From positions 1-64,000 of the forward strand of contig CAYLHF010000015.1 of NCBI GenBank assembly GCA_964383365.1: 64,000 nt of DNA. Direction: 5' to 3'. This stretch comes from CAYLHF01 sp964383365. GTDB lineage: Bacteria > Bacteroidota > Rhodothermia > Rhodothermales > UBA10348. The notes below the pieces were generated by a model. It did no database searches. It was not told where the DNA came from and was given only the letters and a program-made list of their open reading frames with translations. Below, piece after piece: positions 24,768-33,810 of the stretch (its first letter is position 1; every line of letters starts with the position of its first letter). Both the position numbers and the translations under genes were made by a program.

Positions 24768-26804
24768 AAATCCCCATTGGGCCCACTTGATCATCGAGGA
24801 GTTGATCAGGCTCGATTGCTCGACTTTTTTCGTGGCTCCAGGTGCCCGTTCCACTGCCCTTACGTCTGCAGTCGCCCGGCACAACGGGGCGCGGGTGATC
24901 GTGCATTATGACGAGCGTGGAACGGCCTTCGCGGCCCTTGGATACGGAAAGGCAAGCGGCCAACCTGCGGCCTGGATCACCACGTCCGGTACGGCTGTAG
25001 CCAATGGACTTCCCGCCGTCGTTGAGGCCTCGATGGAGAACGTGCCCATTGTTCTGCTCACGAGTGATCGCCCCCCTGAATTACGAGATAACGCGTCGAA
25101 TCAGACGATTCAACAGCCCGGAATCTTCTCTTCTTTCGTTCGGTATGCGTGTGACCTGCCCACCCCGACGACGGAAATCTCTCCGACGTTTGTTCTGACG
25201 ACCGTGGACCGTGCCGTGGCCTGCTCGTTGGGCTCCTCTCCCGGACCGGTGCATTTGAACTGCATGTTCCGTAAGCCGCTCGAGTCCGACCCTGTTTCAT
25301 TGCCCGACATCGTGACGGAATGTATGACCGATGGACGGGCAGGGCGCTCCGGTGCCAAATCAATGAGCCGTTGGGTGTCCTCCGCGAAGCCGTACACTAC
25401 CTACGAACAGATGGGCCGAAGCTACTCGTCCGCGGGGTCCTCGCGCCCTTCCGAGGTCTCCAGCTCCTCCAGCCTTTCCGGGGTCTCCAGCTCCTCCAGT
25501 CTTTCCGGGGTCTCCAGTTCCTCCAGTCTTTCCGGGGTCTCCAGNNNNNNNNNNNNNNNNNNNNNNNNNNNNNNNNNNNNNNNNNNNNNNNNNNNNNNNN
25601 NNNNNNNNNNNNNNNNNNNNNNNNNNNNNNNNNNNNNNNNNNNNGCTCCTCCAGTCTTTCCGGGGTCTCCAGTTCCTCCAGTCTTTCCGGGGTCTCCAGC
25701 CTCTCCATCTCGCAGTCGCTCTCTGATCGAGTCGCGGAAGCCAGGCGACCGCTTGTCATCGCCGGGAGATCGGGATCGCCCGAGGTTATTCGGGCGCTCT
25801 TCAAGTGGGGAGAGCGCACTGCGGTACCGGTCCTTCCTGACGTCCTTTCATTCGGTCGATTCGGGCCGGCGTCTACCGCGTCTGTAGGCATGTATGATCT
25901 GATCCTGGGGAACCAGGAATTCTGCGAATCCGTGGTGCCCGATTTAATCATTCAGGTGGGCCGACCGTCCGTTTCGAAGCGGTTGTCGACATGGCTGGCC
26001 AATGTGCGACCGGAAACCTATGCGGTCCTTTCAGGTGGACAGGAACGAATCGATCCGACTCATCAGGTAACGGATCGAGTCACGTGTTTGGATAGTGACA
26101 CGATTGAGTTGTTTTCTGGCGCGGCCTTCCGTGCGTCGCCCGATGCGGGATGGCTGGATACATGGATGACCGTAAATCACCGTGCCGGAGCGTGGCTGGA
26201 CTCACTATTCGGTCATGAATGTGATGATGAACTAAACGAACAGGGCATCGCGTGGCGACTCGGTTCCGAACTGACCGACGACGATGCCCTGGTTCTCGGA
26301 AACAGCATGTCGGTCCGGCATATGAACACATTTGCCCCGTGTTCAGACGCCTCCGTAAACGTGTACGGAAATAGAGGGGCATCGGGTATTGACGGGACAT
26401 TTGCGACTGCTGCCGGAATCGGGCACTATGATCGTCGTCGAATGACGGTGTTACTCGGCGATCTTGCCGTCCTACACGACCTCAATTCCCTGTCGCTCCT
26501 GAAAGATTCCGGGGCCATCATTGTCGTCCTGAACAACGATGGAGGTGGTATATTTTCCCATCTTCCCATCTCCAATCAGCAAGATGTTTTTGAGCCCTAT
26601 TTCTCGACACCCCACGGATATTCATTCGAGGCAGTATGCAGTCAGTTCTCTCTTGAATACAGATGTGTGGTATCTCTCGGAGATTTTACGAGACAATACA
26701 GAGAGGCCCGATCGTCCTCACACACCACGCTGTTGGAAGTGCGTACTTTGCGAGAAGCGACTATCCGATTCAACGCTCAAGTGCTCTCGACAAACCAGTA
26801 TTGA
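24739..26804 (+). CDS. menD: 2-succinyl-5-enolpyruvyl-6-hydroxy-3-cyclohexene-1-carboxylate synthase, interrupted by assembly gap
   Basis: ThDP-dependent enzyme joining isochorismate and 2-oxoglutarate. The N-terminal domain shows FFVAPGARSTALTSAV, HYDERGTAFAALGYGKASG, WITTSGTAVAN and RPPELRDNASNQTI. The ThDP domain shows NSMSVRHMNTF, GNRGASGIDGT, LGDLAVLHDLNSL and NNDGGGIF. No ATG fits; TTG 24739 or TTG 24745 begins inside menF. The linker between domains carries a 27-bp tandem repeat (SSSSSLSGV per unit) that contains the 100-N gap. The frame changes across the gap only because its length is arbitrary; both flanks read the same peptide. True length is unknown. Confidence 0.92.
25456..25712 (+). 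repeat. 27-bp tandem repeat array with assembly gap, inside menD
   Basis: Full units lie at 25456-25482, 25483-25509 and 25510-25536, and a fourth begins at 25537 before the N run. After the gap a partial unit ends at 25664, a full unit spans 25665-25691 and a decayed unit follows. Each unit reads gtctccag, t/ctcctccag, c/tctttccggg. In the menD frame it encodes SSSSSLSGV. The array also lacks stops in other frames; on the minus strand it reads as repeated LEELETPER. Real copy number is hidden by the gap. Confidence 0.95.
25545..25644. other. Assembly gap of 100 N
   Basis: Exactly 100 undetermined bases, the usual placeholder for a gap of unknown size. Both flanks are the same 27-bp repeat, which explains why assembly failed here. 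Confidence 0.99.
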
Positions 26805-26820
26805 GTCTCATTTACTCTGA

Positions 26821-27207
26821 ATGTCCATGAAAGTCAGAATGACAGACCATTCGATTCGTATCCGTCTCGGCCGGGACGAGATAGCGAGGTTGTGTACCGG
26901 CGAGACGATCGATATGACGTGCCGTTTTCCCGCTGCCTCCCTGTTGTCTTTCGAACTCGGGACGATGGAAGAATGCGATGATCTCTCGGCCGTGCTGTCC
27001 GGGCCGACGGTATCGGTGGGCGTTCCGTATCGCTGGATTGACGGATGGTTGGACGACGACCGAGAGGGATTTATGTCCGAGATCGAACTGGGAGCCGACG
27101 AGCGTCTCGAAATTCGCCTCGAGAAAGATTTTAAATGTCTGCACCGTGATCTGGGAGGCTCGGACCAGACATTTCCGCATCCCGATGAGAAGAAAACCGG
27201 TCAATAG
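26821..27207 (+). CDS. Small conserved protein (DUF7009-like) within the menaquinone cluster
   Basis: 128 aa. It opens KVRMTDHSIRIRLGRDEIARL and ends with EKDFKCLHRDLGGSDQTFPHP. This is the layout of a small soluble family seen in Bacteroidota, with a conserved CLHR followed by FP-P. Assignment to DUF7009 is from memory and moderate. The Cys and His could bind metal, but no biochemical function is known to me. It lies 16 bases after menD, just before menH, and in the same direction, so it is co-transcribed with the men genes. Confidence 0.75.
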   Translation: MSMKVRMTDHSIRIRLGRDEIARLCTGETIDMTCRFPAASLLSFELGTMEECDDLSAVLSGPTVSVGVPYRWIDGWLDDDREGFMSEIELGADERLEIRLEKDFKCLHRDLGGSDQTFPHPDEKKTGQ

Positions 27208-27241
27208 TCCCGAGTCGCGACCGGTCGAAGAGTGGTATTCC

Positions 27242-28105
27242 ATGACTGAATCTCTGGCTGTGCATATCCTGCATTCCGATCCCTGTGACGATTCGACGCC
27301 ACTGGTTTTTTTGCACGGATTCATGGGAACGGCTCAGGATTTCAAGCCGCTCTCTCGGCGACTTCATCGACACTGCGCTGGCATCGACCTTCCCGGACAC
27401 GGCGGTTCCGCGGGCTTCAATGCGGAATCAATTACACATCCTGCAGAGGGTGCGTTCACCGTGGCCGGAGCCGTGTCGTCTCTGGCAAAAACGATATCGA
27501 CGAATCCTTTATCACGAGGTGCGTCATCGTACCAATCGATTCAAGGGCCCGTCTGCCTGATCGGATACTCGATGGGCGCGCGGACGGCACTCGCCTTTGC
27601 GCTCGCCCACCCGGAGCAGGTTGACCGACTCGTACTGGAGTCGGTTTCACCTGGAATATCGGACGAAACCAGGCGTCGAGACCGGCGGGCCACGGACCGT
27701 TCCAGGGCCGTCGCGATTCGGGCCGACTTCGAACACTTTGTCCGGACATGGTACGCCCAGCCCCTCTTCGATTCCCTGAATGAAAGACCCGCGCTACTTC
27801 GCTCCGTCTGTCAGTCCAGGATGCAGCAGGACGTGGGCGCGATGGCGCGGGTGATCGAAGGGATGAGTCCGGGGTCGACGCCCGATTTCTGGGATCAAAT
27901 CAAAAATCTTCAGATGCCTGTCGGCGTGTTGGCAGGCTCCCTCGACTCCAAATATGTGCAGATATCGGCCGAGATGTCCCGGCGCAATCCACGAATCGAG
28001 CGGATTATCATCGAAGGAGCCGGCCACAATACCCATCTGGAGCAACCCGTTGCGTATCTTGCGGCCCTTGAATCTCTCCTGACCTCAGATACCGAACCCG
28101 AGTAA
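27242..28105 (+). CDS. menH: 2-succinyl-6-hydroxy-2,4-cyclohexadiene-1-carboxylate synthase
   Basis: 287 aa alpha/beta hydrolase. It eliminates pyruvate from the MenD product. VFLHGFMGTAQDFKPL forms the oxyanion region; the nucleophile Ser is in IGYSMGARTAL, the acid in AGSLDSKY and the His in GAGHNTHLEQP. An insertion of about 30 residues between GHGGS and GYSMG is longer than in E. coli MenH. ATG 27242 lies shortly before the first strand; ATG 27185, overlapping the previous gene, is an alternative. The stop is one base before the menB start. Confidence 0.9.
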   Translation: MTESLAVHILHSDPCDDSTPLVFLHGFMGTAQDFKPLSRRLHRHCAGIDLPGHGGSAGFNAESITHPAEGAFTVAGAVSSLAKTISTNPLSRGASSYQSIQGPVCLIGYSMGARTALAFALAHPEQVDRLVLESVSPGISDETRRRDRRATDRSRAVAIRADFEHFVRTWYAQPLFDSLNERPALLRSVCQSRMQQDVGAMARVIEGMSPGSTPDFWDQIKNLQMPVGVLAGSLDSKYVQISAEMSRRNPRIERIIIEGAGHNTHLEQPVAYLAALESLLTSDTEPE

Positions 28106-28106
28106 T

Positions 28107-28931
28107 ATGCCTTCGACAGAGTGGAAGAATGCCGGCGAGTTCACCGATATCCGATACGAAAAATCGGATGGAATCGCCAAGATTACGATCAACAGGCCGC
28201 ACGTTCGCAACGCGTTTCGACCCCTGACCGTCGAGGAGATGCGCGCGGCACTCCAGGAGGCCAGAGATGACGAGACCATCGGAGTCATCATTCTGACCGG
28301 AGAAGGCAATGAGGCCTTCTGTTCGGGAGGCGACCAGAAAATCAGGGGAGATGCCGGGTATGTGGAAGAAGGCACTGGAGTCATGCGTCTCAATGTGCTG
28401 GATTTTCAGCGCGAAATCAGGACGTGTCCGAAACCTGTCATCGCCATGGTGGCAGGATGGGCCGTCGGAGGCGGGCACGTACTTCATGTCGTCTGTGACC
28501 TCACGATTGCCGCCGACAATGCCCGGTTCATGCAGACTGGCCCGAAGGTGGGTAGTTTTGACGGCGGATTCGGTTCGAGCTATCTGGCCCGTATCGTCGG
28601 ACAGAAGAAAGCTCGTGAGATCTGGTTTTTATGTCGGCCGTATGATGCCGAACAGGCGCTCAAGATGGGTCTGGTCAACACCGTCGTCCCCCTCGAACGG
28701 CTCGAAGAAGAGACGCTTCAATGGTGCCGGGAGATTCTGGCCAATTCGCAACTGGCAATCCGATGTCTGAAAGCCGGATTGAACGCGGACTGTGACGGCC
28801 AGGCGGGTCTCCAGGAACTCGCCGGCAATGCGACTCTGATGTTTTATATGTCCGAAGAGGGGCAGGAGGGTCGGAATGCATTTGTTGAAAAAAGGACCCC
28901 TGATTTCAGCAAATTTCCGTATCGCCCGTGA
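28107..28931 (+). CDS. menB: 1,4-dihydroxy-2-naphthoyl-CoA synthase
   Basis: 274 aa, crotonase fold. It closes the ring of o-succinylbenzoyl-CoA (Dieckmann-type). Family marks: TDIRYEKSDGIAKITINRP, NAFRPLTVEEM, the oxyanion segment AFCSGGDQKIRGDAGY, VAGWAVGGGHVLHVVCDLTIA, GPKVGSFDGGFGSSYLARIVG and the C-terminal EEGQEGRNAFVEKR with FPYRP. Length is normal. The menA GTG start overlaps its stop (GTGA), coupling translation. Confidence 0.96.
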   Translation: MPSTEWKNAGEFTDIRYEKSDGIAKITINRPHVRNAFRPLTVEEMRAALQEARDDETIGVIILTGEGNEAFCSGGDQKIRGDAGYVEEGTGVMRLNVLDFQREIRTCPKPVIAMVAGWAVGGGHVLHVVCDLTIAADNARFMQTGPKVGSFDGGFGSSYLARIVGQKKAREIWFLCRPYDAEQALKMGLVNTVVPLERLEEETLQWCREILANSQLAIRCLKAGLNADCDGQAGLQELAGNATLMFYMSEEGQEGRNAFVEKRTPDFSKFPYRP

Positions 28932-29836
28932 CCGTCACTTCGCAGCTCACCATCATGCGTATCTGGATACAGGCTGCTCGCCCCAAAACGCTCTGGGCAG
29001 CGATATCCCCGGTTCTCATTGGTATTTCGCTAAGCCTTGGTGACGACCAGGTTGTCTGGCTACCTGCCGTTCTGGCCATGTTGGCTGCGATCCTCATCCA
29101 GATTGCCACCAATTTTTATAACGACTACGCAGATTTTGAGATCGGCGCCGATACCACTCACCGGGTGGGACCCGAGCGAGCCGTTCAGTCGGGAAAGATC
29201 GATTCTTCCGCCATGAGAAATGCCGCGTATCTGACGTTCGTATTGGCTGCCATCGCCGGCACATATCTGATGATTCGCGGGGGCTGGCCGATCGTCATCA
29301 TCGGAGCGACATCCATTCTGTGTGGCATCCTCTATACCCGGGGTCGCTACTCACTCTCTTATCTGGGCATCGCCGATGTGTTCGTATTCATATTTTTCGG
29401 CCCCATAGCCGTTGCCGGGACGTATTACGTCCAGACCCTCTCGTGGCCACCGTATGTCTGGGCCGCCGGCATAGCACCCGGACTCCTGTCCGTCGCAATA
29501 CTCATGATCAACAATATCCGTGATATCGAAACCGATGCTGCTGCCGGAAAAAAGACGCTGGTTGTCAGGCTCGGCCGACGCTTTGGTCACGGCGCCTGGA
29601 CGGCCTGCATTCTGGGAGCACTCTGTGTACCCCTTTCGATGGTCTATCTTGCCATCGCACCGACCGCCGTCCTCCTGAGTGGATTCGTGCTGTTTCCGGC
29701 CCTGGGGTCGTTCCGTACGCTCGTCGGTACTTCGGAGAATACGCCGGAACTACTCAACCCGGTACTTGGCCAGACAGCCGGGCTGCTTCTCATCTACAGT
29801 GTATTGTTCTCGATTGGCTGGAATCTGAATTTCTGA
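28928..29836 (+). CDS. menA: 1,4-dihydroxy-2-naphthoate polyprenyltransferase
   Basis: 302 aa, UbiA superfamily with about nine membrane helices. It attaches the isoprenoid chain to dihydroxynaphthoate at the inner membrane, giving demethylmenaquinone. It opens WIQAARPKTLWAAISPVLIG; the first acidic motif is NDYADFEIGAD followed by HRVGPERAVQSG, and the second is NNIRDIETDAAAGKKTLVVR. GTG start in a GTGA overlap with menB. The methyltransferase for the last step (menG/ubiE) is not in the window. Confidence 0.95.
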   Translation: MTVTSQLTIMRIWIQAARPKTLWAAISPVLIGISLSLGDDQVVWLPAVLAMLAAILIQIATNFYNDYADFEIGADTTHRVGPERAVQSGKIDSSAMRNAAYLTFVLAAIAGTYLMIRGGWPIVIIGATSILCGILYTRGRYSLSYLGIADVFVFIFFGPIAVAGTYYVQTLSWPPYVWAAGIAPGLLSVAILMINNIRDIETDAAAGKKTLVVRLGRRFGHGAWTACILGALCVPLSMVYLAIAPTAVLLSGFVLFPALGSFRTLVGTSENTPELLNPVLGQTAGLLLIYSVLFSIGWNLNF

Positions 29837-29844
29837 GGCCGGAG

Positions 29845-30957
29845 ATGGAGTATATACATCGCTCGGAACTCTACGTGTATCGGGTACCGTTCATTTCTCC
29901 CAGGGGAAAAGCATCTGAACGGAGCGGGCTGTTGGTTCGTCTCTTATCGGACGGTGGTCACCAGGGCTGGGGAGAGGTGGCGCCGCTTCCGGGCTTCAGC
30001 CTCGAAACGCTCGACGAGGCTGCTCGCGCTACGCGGCACGTCGTGCTGGCACTCGACCAGTTGGAGGCTCCCGGTACTCCGGACGATGTTTCTCGCTGTA
30101 TGGAGGGTCACCCCCGACTTCCATCGGTGCAATTCGGGGTCAGTCTGGCTCTTTCGAGACTAAGCGCGTCAATCGCGGAGACGACGCTGGCCCGGTGGTT
30201 GAGTGATTCGGCCGCCGAATTCGTCGATGTCAACACGCTCCTCTCTGGTGATGTGGACGAGATTCGAGAGCAGGTCCTCTCGCGAAGCGCAGAAGGATTT
30301 ACGGTCTTCAAGATGAAAGTGGGCGATAACAACCGGATGGGCGATGAGAATCTTTCGTCTGATCTTGACCGGGTAGTCGCGGCGCGTGAATCCATGGGTA
30401 CCGGTGGACATCTCAGGCTCGACGCCAATCGATCGTGTGGATTCGACGAGGCACTACGTTTCCTGCACGGGGCCGCGGCTTGTACTATCGAGTATGTCGA
30501 AGAGCCGCTCCGGGATGTGACTCGACTGCAAGAATTGGCCTCACAGTCTCCCGTCTCGCTGGCGGGAGATGAATCGATCCAGGAAGCGGCCAGGACGACT
30601 ATTCCCGAGGCGGTGGATCGCATGTATCGCCTGGGTCTATCGAGAGCCGTCTTGAAACCCACGCTTATCGGGAGTCTCAACCGCGTCAGGAATCTCGCAT
30701 CTCGCCTCACAGATAACGGAATCGAACCGGTACTGAGTTCCTCGTTTGAGACCGGTGTCGGTCTGTCGGGCTTGGTGAGTCTTGCTGCCTCTCTACCGGA
30801 ATGCACGGGAGCCGCGGGGCTCGATACGCTGCGCTTTATGAGTGAGGGGGTGACGGACCATGGCGATGCTCTCCACGGACCCCGAATCCGCGTTGGGTCA
30901 GCGGAGGCATTCGATGTCAGGACTGATTCTCTCCGGGCATGCGAGTTGCCAGGATGA
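29845..30957 (+). CDS. menC: o-Succinylbenzoate synthase
   Basis: 370 aa, enolase superfamily. It dehydrates the MenH product to o-succinylbenzoate. The N-terminal capping domain begins YVYRVPFISPRG with GWGEVAPLPGFS. The barrel contains FKMKVG (catalytic Lys), LDANRS and EEPL (metal ligands), AGDESI and the second Lys in RAVLKPTLIGS. Start ATG 29845 follows ccggag by a few bases. The last codons overlap menE. Confidence 0.93.
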   Translation: MEYIHRSELYVYRVPFISPRGKASERSGLLVRLLSDGGHQGWGEVAPLPGFSLETLDEAARATRHVVLALDQLEAPGTPDDVSRCMEGHPRLPSVQFGVSLALSRLSASIAETTLARWLSDSAAEFVDVNTLLSGDVDEIREQVLSRSAEGFTVFKMKVGDNNRMGDENLSSDLDRVVAARESMGTGGHLRLDANRSCGFDEALRFLHGAAACTIEYVEEPLRDVTRLQELASQSPVSLAGDESIQEAARTTIPEAVDRMYRLGLSRAVLKPTLIGSLNRVRNLASRLTDNGIEPVLSSSFETGVGLSGLVSLAASLPECTGAAGLDTLRFMSEGVTDHGDALHGPRIRVGSAEAFDVRTDSLRACELPG

Positions 30958-32468
30958 AACCATACCCCCTCGATACCGTCCTTGCCCGGTTGGATACCCC
31001 ACCGATGTCTTCATCCCGTCCTGCCGCCGGGTCGAGAGTGATCCCGTGCCCGATATCGCACGTTGCCGGTCATGGGGCCGAAACGATTGCCGTTCAATTT
31101 GATACGGCCATCGATGATGGTTCATGGACGTATTTCGAATTGAATCGAAGGGTAGAGCAACGTATTACGATCTGTCGGCTTGAAGGCCTGCTGGATGGGG
31201 ACGTCGTCGCGCTTTATGGAGGGGCCCCGGAAGACGTTATCTGCTGGCTGTTCGCAGGATTTCGGATGGGATTACGCATGCTCGTCGTGAGTCCGCGAAT
31301 TCCGGAGGCGACCCTTCCGGATCGACTTCGCGATGCCGGGGCGATCTGCATGGTCAGTCCGGAGCCGGCGCCGGAAGGCATCCGATGGATTGCAGCAAAC
31401 GTCGACGACCACCCAAAGGAGCAGATCGACAGCGATCCCGACCGGTCCGCGTCACCGAGTGTTCGGGGCGCCGAAGCGATTTCGGCTGACCGAATTGCGA
31501 CGCTTTTGTACACGTCTGGAAGTACCGGTAGTGCCAGAATCGTAGCCCATACATTCAGTAATCATCTGTTCAGCGCGGCAGGGGTACTCGACCGCATCTC
31601 TTTGGGACCCGGAGATTCCTGGCTTCTGTCGCTCGGATTGCACCATGTGGGAGGACTCGCGATACTGTTCCGATGTTTTCTTTCCGGTGCCAGCGTGCGT
31701 ATTTCTCGATCCCGTCCCGGCGCCGATGCAGAAGGAATTACTCATCTTTCTCTCGTCGCCACGCAGCTACGAAGGATACTCGACCGACCCGCGCCGTGGC
31801 TCCGTAATGTACGCGAGATCATCGTTGGCGGAGGCCCGGTTTCTGATCATCTGTTGCGGCGCTGCTCGGATGCCCGACTTCCGGTCCGGATAACGTACGG
31901 ATCGACAGAAATGGCTTCGATGGTCACGCTGACCGATGGAGCGACGAATACGAGCGGGTCCGTACTTCGATATCGGGAGATCAATCTGTCTGATACTTCA
32001 GAGGTGATGGTGCGAGGTCAGACGCTGTTTTCCGGATATTGGGTGGGCGGGGGACTGGAAAGAGCCTTGGACACAGACGGCTGGTTTCGAACCCGTGATC
32101 TGGGAGCCCTCCGGGACGGAGACCTCGTGATTCAGGGTCGATTGGATAATCAATTCATCTCGGGCGGAGAAAATATTCAGCCCGAAGAAATCGAACAGCA
32201 ACTCCTCGGGATATCGGGAGTCATCGAAGCCGTCGTTGTTCCGATCAAATCCGACGAATATGGTCTACGTCCGGTGGCGTTCGTTCGCCGAGATGCAGAC
32301 GCACCCCTCAACGAGGGAATAAATCGTTCGTTGAGAGAACGGTTACCGGGCTTCAAGGTACCTGACGCTTTCTACGATTGGCCCGACGACGAGATATCTG
32401 GATTGAAAGTATCCCGATGTAGACTTGCCGAACTGGCCGAACGTTTGAGCCGAGACAGCGCAACTTGA
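30954..32468 (+). CDS. menE: o-Succinylbenzoate-CoA ligase
   Basis: 504 aa from ATG 30954, an ATGA overlap with the menC stop; ATG 30939 is also in frame. AMP-forming acyl-CoA ligase activating o-succinylbenzoate for MenB. The P-loop is LLYTSGSTGSARIV; further marks are IVGGGPVSDHLLRRC, ITYGSTEMASMV, GWFRTRDLGALRDGDLVIQGR and SGGENIQPEEIEQQL, with the C-terminal hinge and a Lys in ISGLKVSR. It completes the pathway from chorismate to dihydroxynaphthoyl-CoA in one cluster. A hotdog-fold thioesterase for the next step is not seen here. Confidence 0.92.
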   Translation: MKPYPLDTVLARLDTPPMSSSRPAAGSRVIPCPISHVAGHGAETIAVQFDTAIDDGSWTYFELNRRVEQRITICRLEGLLDGDVVALYGGAPEDVICWLFAGFRMGLRMLVVSPRIPEATLPDRLRDAGAICMVSPEPAPEGIRWIAANVDDHPKEQIDSDPDRSASPSVRGAEAISADRIATLLYTSGSTGSARIVAHTFSNHLFSAAGVLDRISLGPGDSWLLSLGLHHVGGLAILFRCFLSGASVRISRSRPGADAEGITHLSLVATQLRRILDRPAPWLRNVREIIVGGGPVSDHLLRRCSDARLPVRITYGSTEMASMVTLTDGATNTSGSVLRYREINLSDTSEVMVRGQTLFSGYWVGGGLERALDTDGWFRTRDLGALRDGDLVIQGRLDNQFISGGENIQPEEIEQQLLGISGVIEAVVVPIKSDEYGLRPVAFVRRDADAPLNEGINRSLRERLPGFKVPDAFYDWPDDEISGLKVSRCRLAELAERLSRDSAT

Positions 32469-32512
32469 AGACTGAAGCGATCGTACGACCCGAAAATTAA
32501 TCGACAGATTCC

Positions 32513-32803
32513 ATGTTCAAGGATAAACAAAAAGTAGTCATCCTCGGGGCCATCGTTCTTCTTTTCGTGGTACTCTCGAGTGGCGGGTTCAGTATATCAG
32601 TAGGTGACATTCACATTTTCCGGCACAGGACCTGGCTGATTGTGCTTCTGATGGCACTCGGATGGTGGTTTTTCTGTGGCGGTTCGAAATGCTGTTGTGG
32701 AAGTAGGTGTGGTGTGTCTCAGGACGAAGATTCCGGTGAGGAGGCTGACGACCAGGCTGCAGACAACACCGACGAACCGTCCGAAGAATCGAAAACGAAC
32801 TGA
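32513..32803 (+). CDS. Small membrane protein with cysteine cluster
   Basis: 96 aa, no family recognised. Two hydrophobic segments (VVILGAIVLLFVVLSS; WLIVLLMALGWWFF) flank a short loop. Directly after the second comes CGGSKCCCGSRCG, with five Cys in 13 residues, then an acidic tail. A cysteine cluster beside a membrane suggests metal binding or palmitoyl-like modification, but neither can be shown. It lies 44 bases after menE in the same direction and ends before a hairpin, so it may be the last gene of that transcript. Confidence 0.75.
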   Translation: MFKDKQKVVILGAIVLLFVVLSSGGFSISVGDIHIFRHRTWLIVLLMALGWWFFCGGSKCCCGSRCGVSQDEDSGEEADDQAADNTDEPSEESKTN

Positions 32804-32878
32804 GTTCGGTCTCATCTGTTCAGGAAGCGTGAACAGATCCTGCCCGCTGACTGGTTCCTACCCGTTTTTTTACGAGAT

Positions 32879-32912
32879 TGCGCCGGAGAAGGAATTTTCC
32901 TTCCCCGGCGCA
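32879..32912 (+). terminator. Hairpin terminator after the Cys-rich membrane protein
   Basis: Arms 32879-32893 and 32898-32912 pair with one A-C mismatch around a short T-rich loop, followed by cacccatttt. It sits 75 bases after the stop of the small membrane protein and only 8 bases before the hydrolase ATG, so it could also influence initiation of that gene. Confidence 0.55.
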
Positions 32913-32920
32913 CCCATTTT

Positions 32921-33694
32921 ATGAAACTCTTCTCCCGTACATATGGCAGTGGTCCCCCTCTCCTGATACTTCATGGGCTCCTCGGATCCGGTGGGAACTG
33001 GCACACGCTTGCATCGAGGACATTCGCGCCATTCTTCACGGTGTTCGCGGTCGACCTCCGGAATCACGGGAAATCTCCACATGATGACGAGTTTTCGTTC
33101 GGGGCGATGGTTCGCGATCTGGTCGATTTCATCGACGAGATCGCGAACGGACAGATCGGAGTGATCGGTCACTCACTCGGCGGCAAGGTGGCCATGCGAC
33201 TGGCACTCGATCACCCCGATCGGATCGACCGATTGGTATCGGTCGACATCGCCCCTCGCGCATACCCCGATGGCCATACGCCGATCTTTCAGGCGCTCAA
33301 AAAACTCGATCTCGCTTCATTTGGAGACAGGAGAGCGATCGACAGGGCTCTGGCGACAGACATCCCGGACGCCGCAGTTCGCGGATTCCTCCTCCAGAAT
33401 GTGATCCGGAATGGAGATTCCTTCTCATGGCGAATGAACCTCCGAGCCATCGAAGAAGGATATCCAAAAATTCTCGAGGCCGTCACCTCGTCGAGACCGT
33501 TCATGGGCCCCACGCTCTTCATCCGGGGAGGAGATTCGAATTACGTGCGTTCCGGCGACGAGTCGTCAATCAGGAAGCTCTTTCCCGCGGCCCGAATCGA
33601 GACGATAAAGAACGCGGGCCACTGGGTCCACGCCGATCAACCCGCCGAATTCGCCGATCGAGTGCTCTCCTTCCTGACAGAGAACAGCGTTTGA
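32921..33694 (+). CDS. Alpha/beta hydrolase (YbfF/ABHD11-like esterase)
   Basis: 257 aa. The oxyanion hole segment is LLILHGLLGSGGNWHTLA, VDLRNHGKSPH follows, the nucleophile is in IGHSLGGKVAM, the acid is probably in IRGGDSNYV and the His is in NAGHWVHADQP. DLRNHGKS with GHSLGGK is characteristic of the YbfF/ABHD11 esterases acting on acyl-CoA or malonyl-CoA esters and small esters. Natural substrate unknown. Separated from the menaquinone cluster by a hairpin, so it is probably expressed on its own. Confidence 0.88.
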   Translation: MKLFSRTYGSGPPLLILHGLLGSGGNWHTLASRTFAPFFTVFAVDLRNHGKSPHDDEFSFGAMVRDLVDFIDEIANGQIGVIGHSLGGKVAMRLALDHPDRIDRLVSVDIAPRAYPDGHTPIFQALKKLDLASFGDRRAIDRALATDIPDAAVRGFLLQNVIRNGDSFSWRMNLRAIEEGYPKILEAVTSSRPFMGPTLFIRGGDSNYVRSGDESSIRKLFPAARIETIKNAGHWVHADQPAEFADRVLSFLTENSV

Positions 33695-33810
33695 TCCAGT
33701 CGGCGTCCGGATCCGTAAGCGCCCGGTAGAGTTGGATGGCGTTCGTGACGTAATCACATCGGACACGCACGCCCGGGGATCGAGTTAGAATCGTACAGAA
33801 TGAGCGCGAA

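Noticed and set aside
25397..25951. Minus-strand frame across the 27-bp repeat (repeated LEELETPER)
   Set aside because: It depends on the 100-N placeholder and is opposite menD; the repeat lacks stops in several frames by composition.
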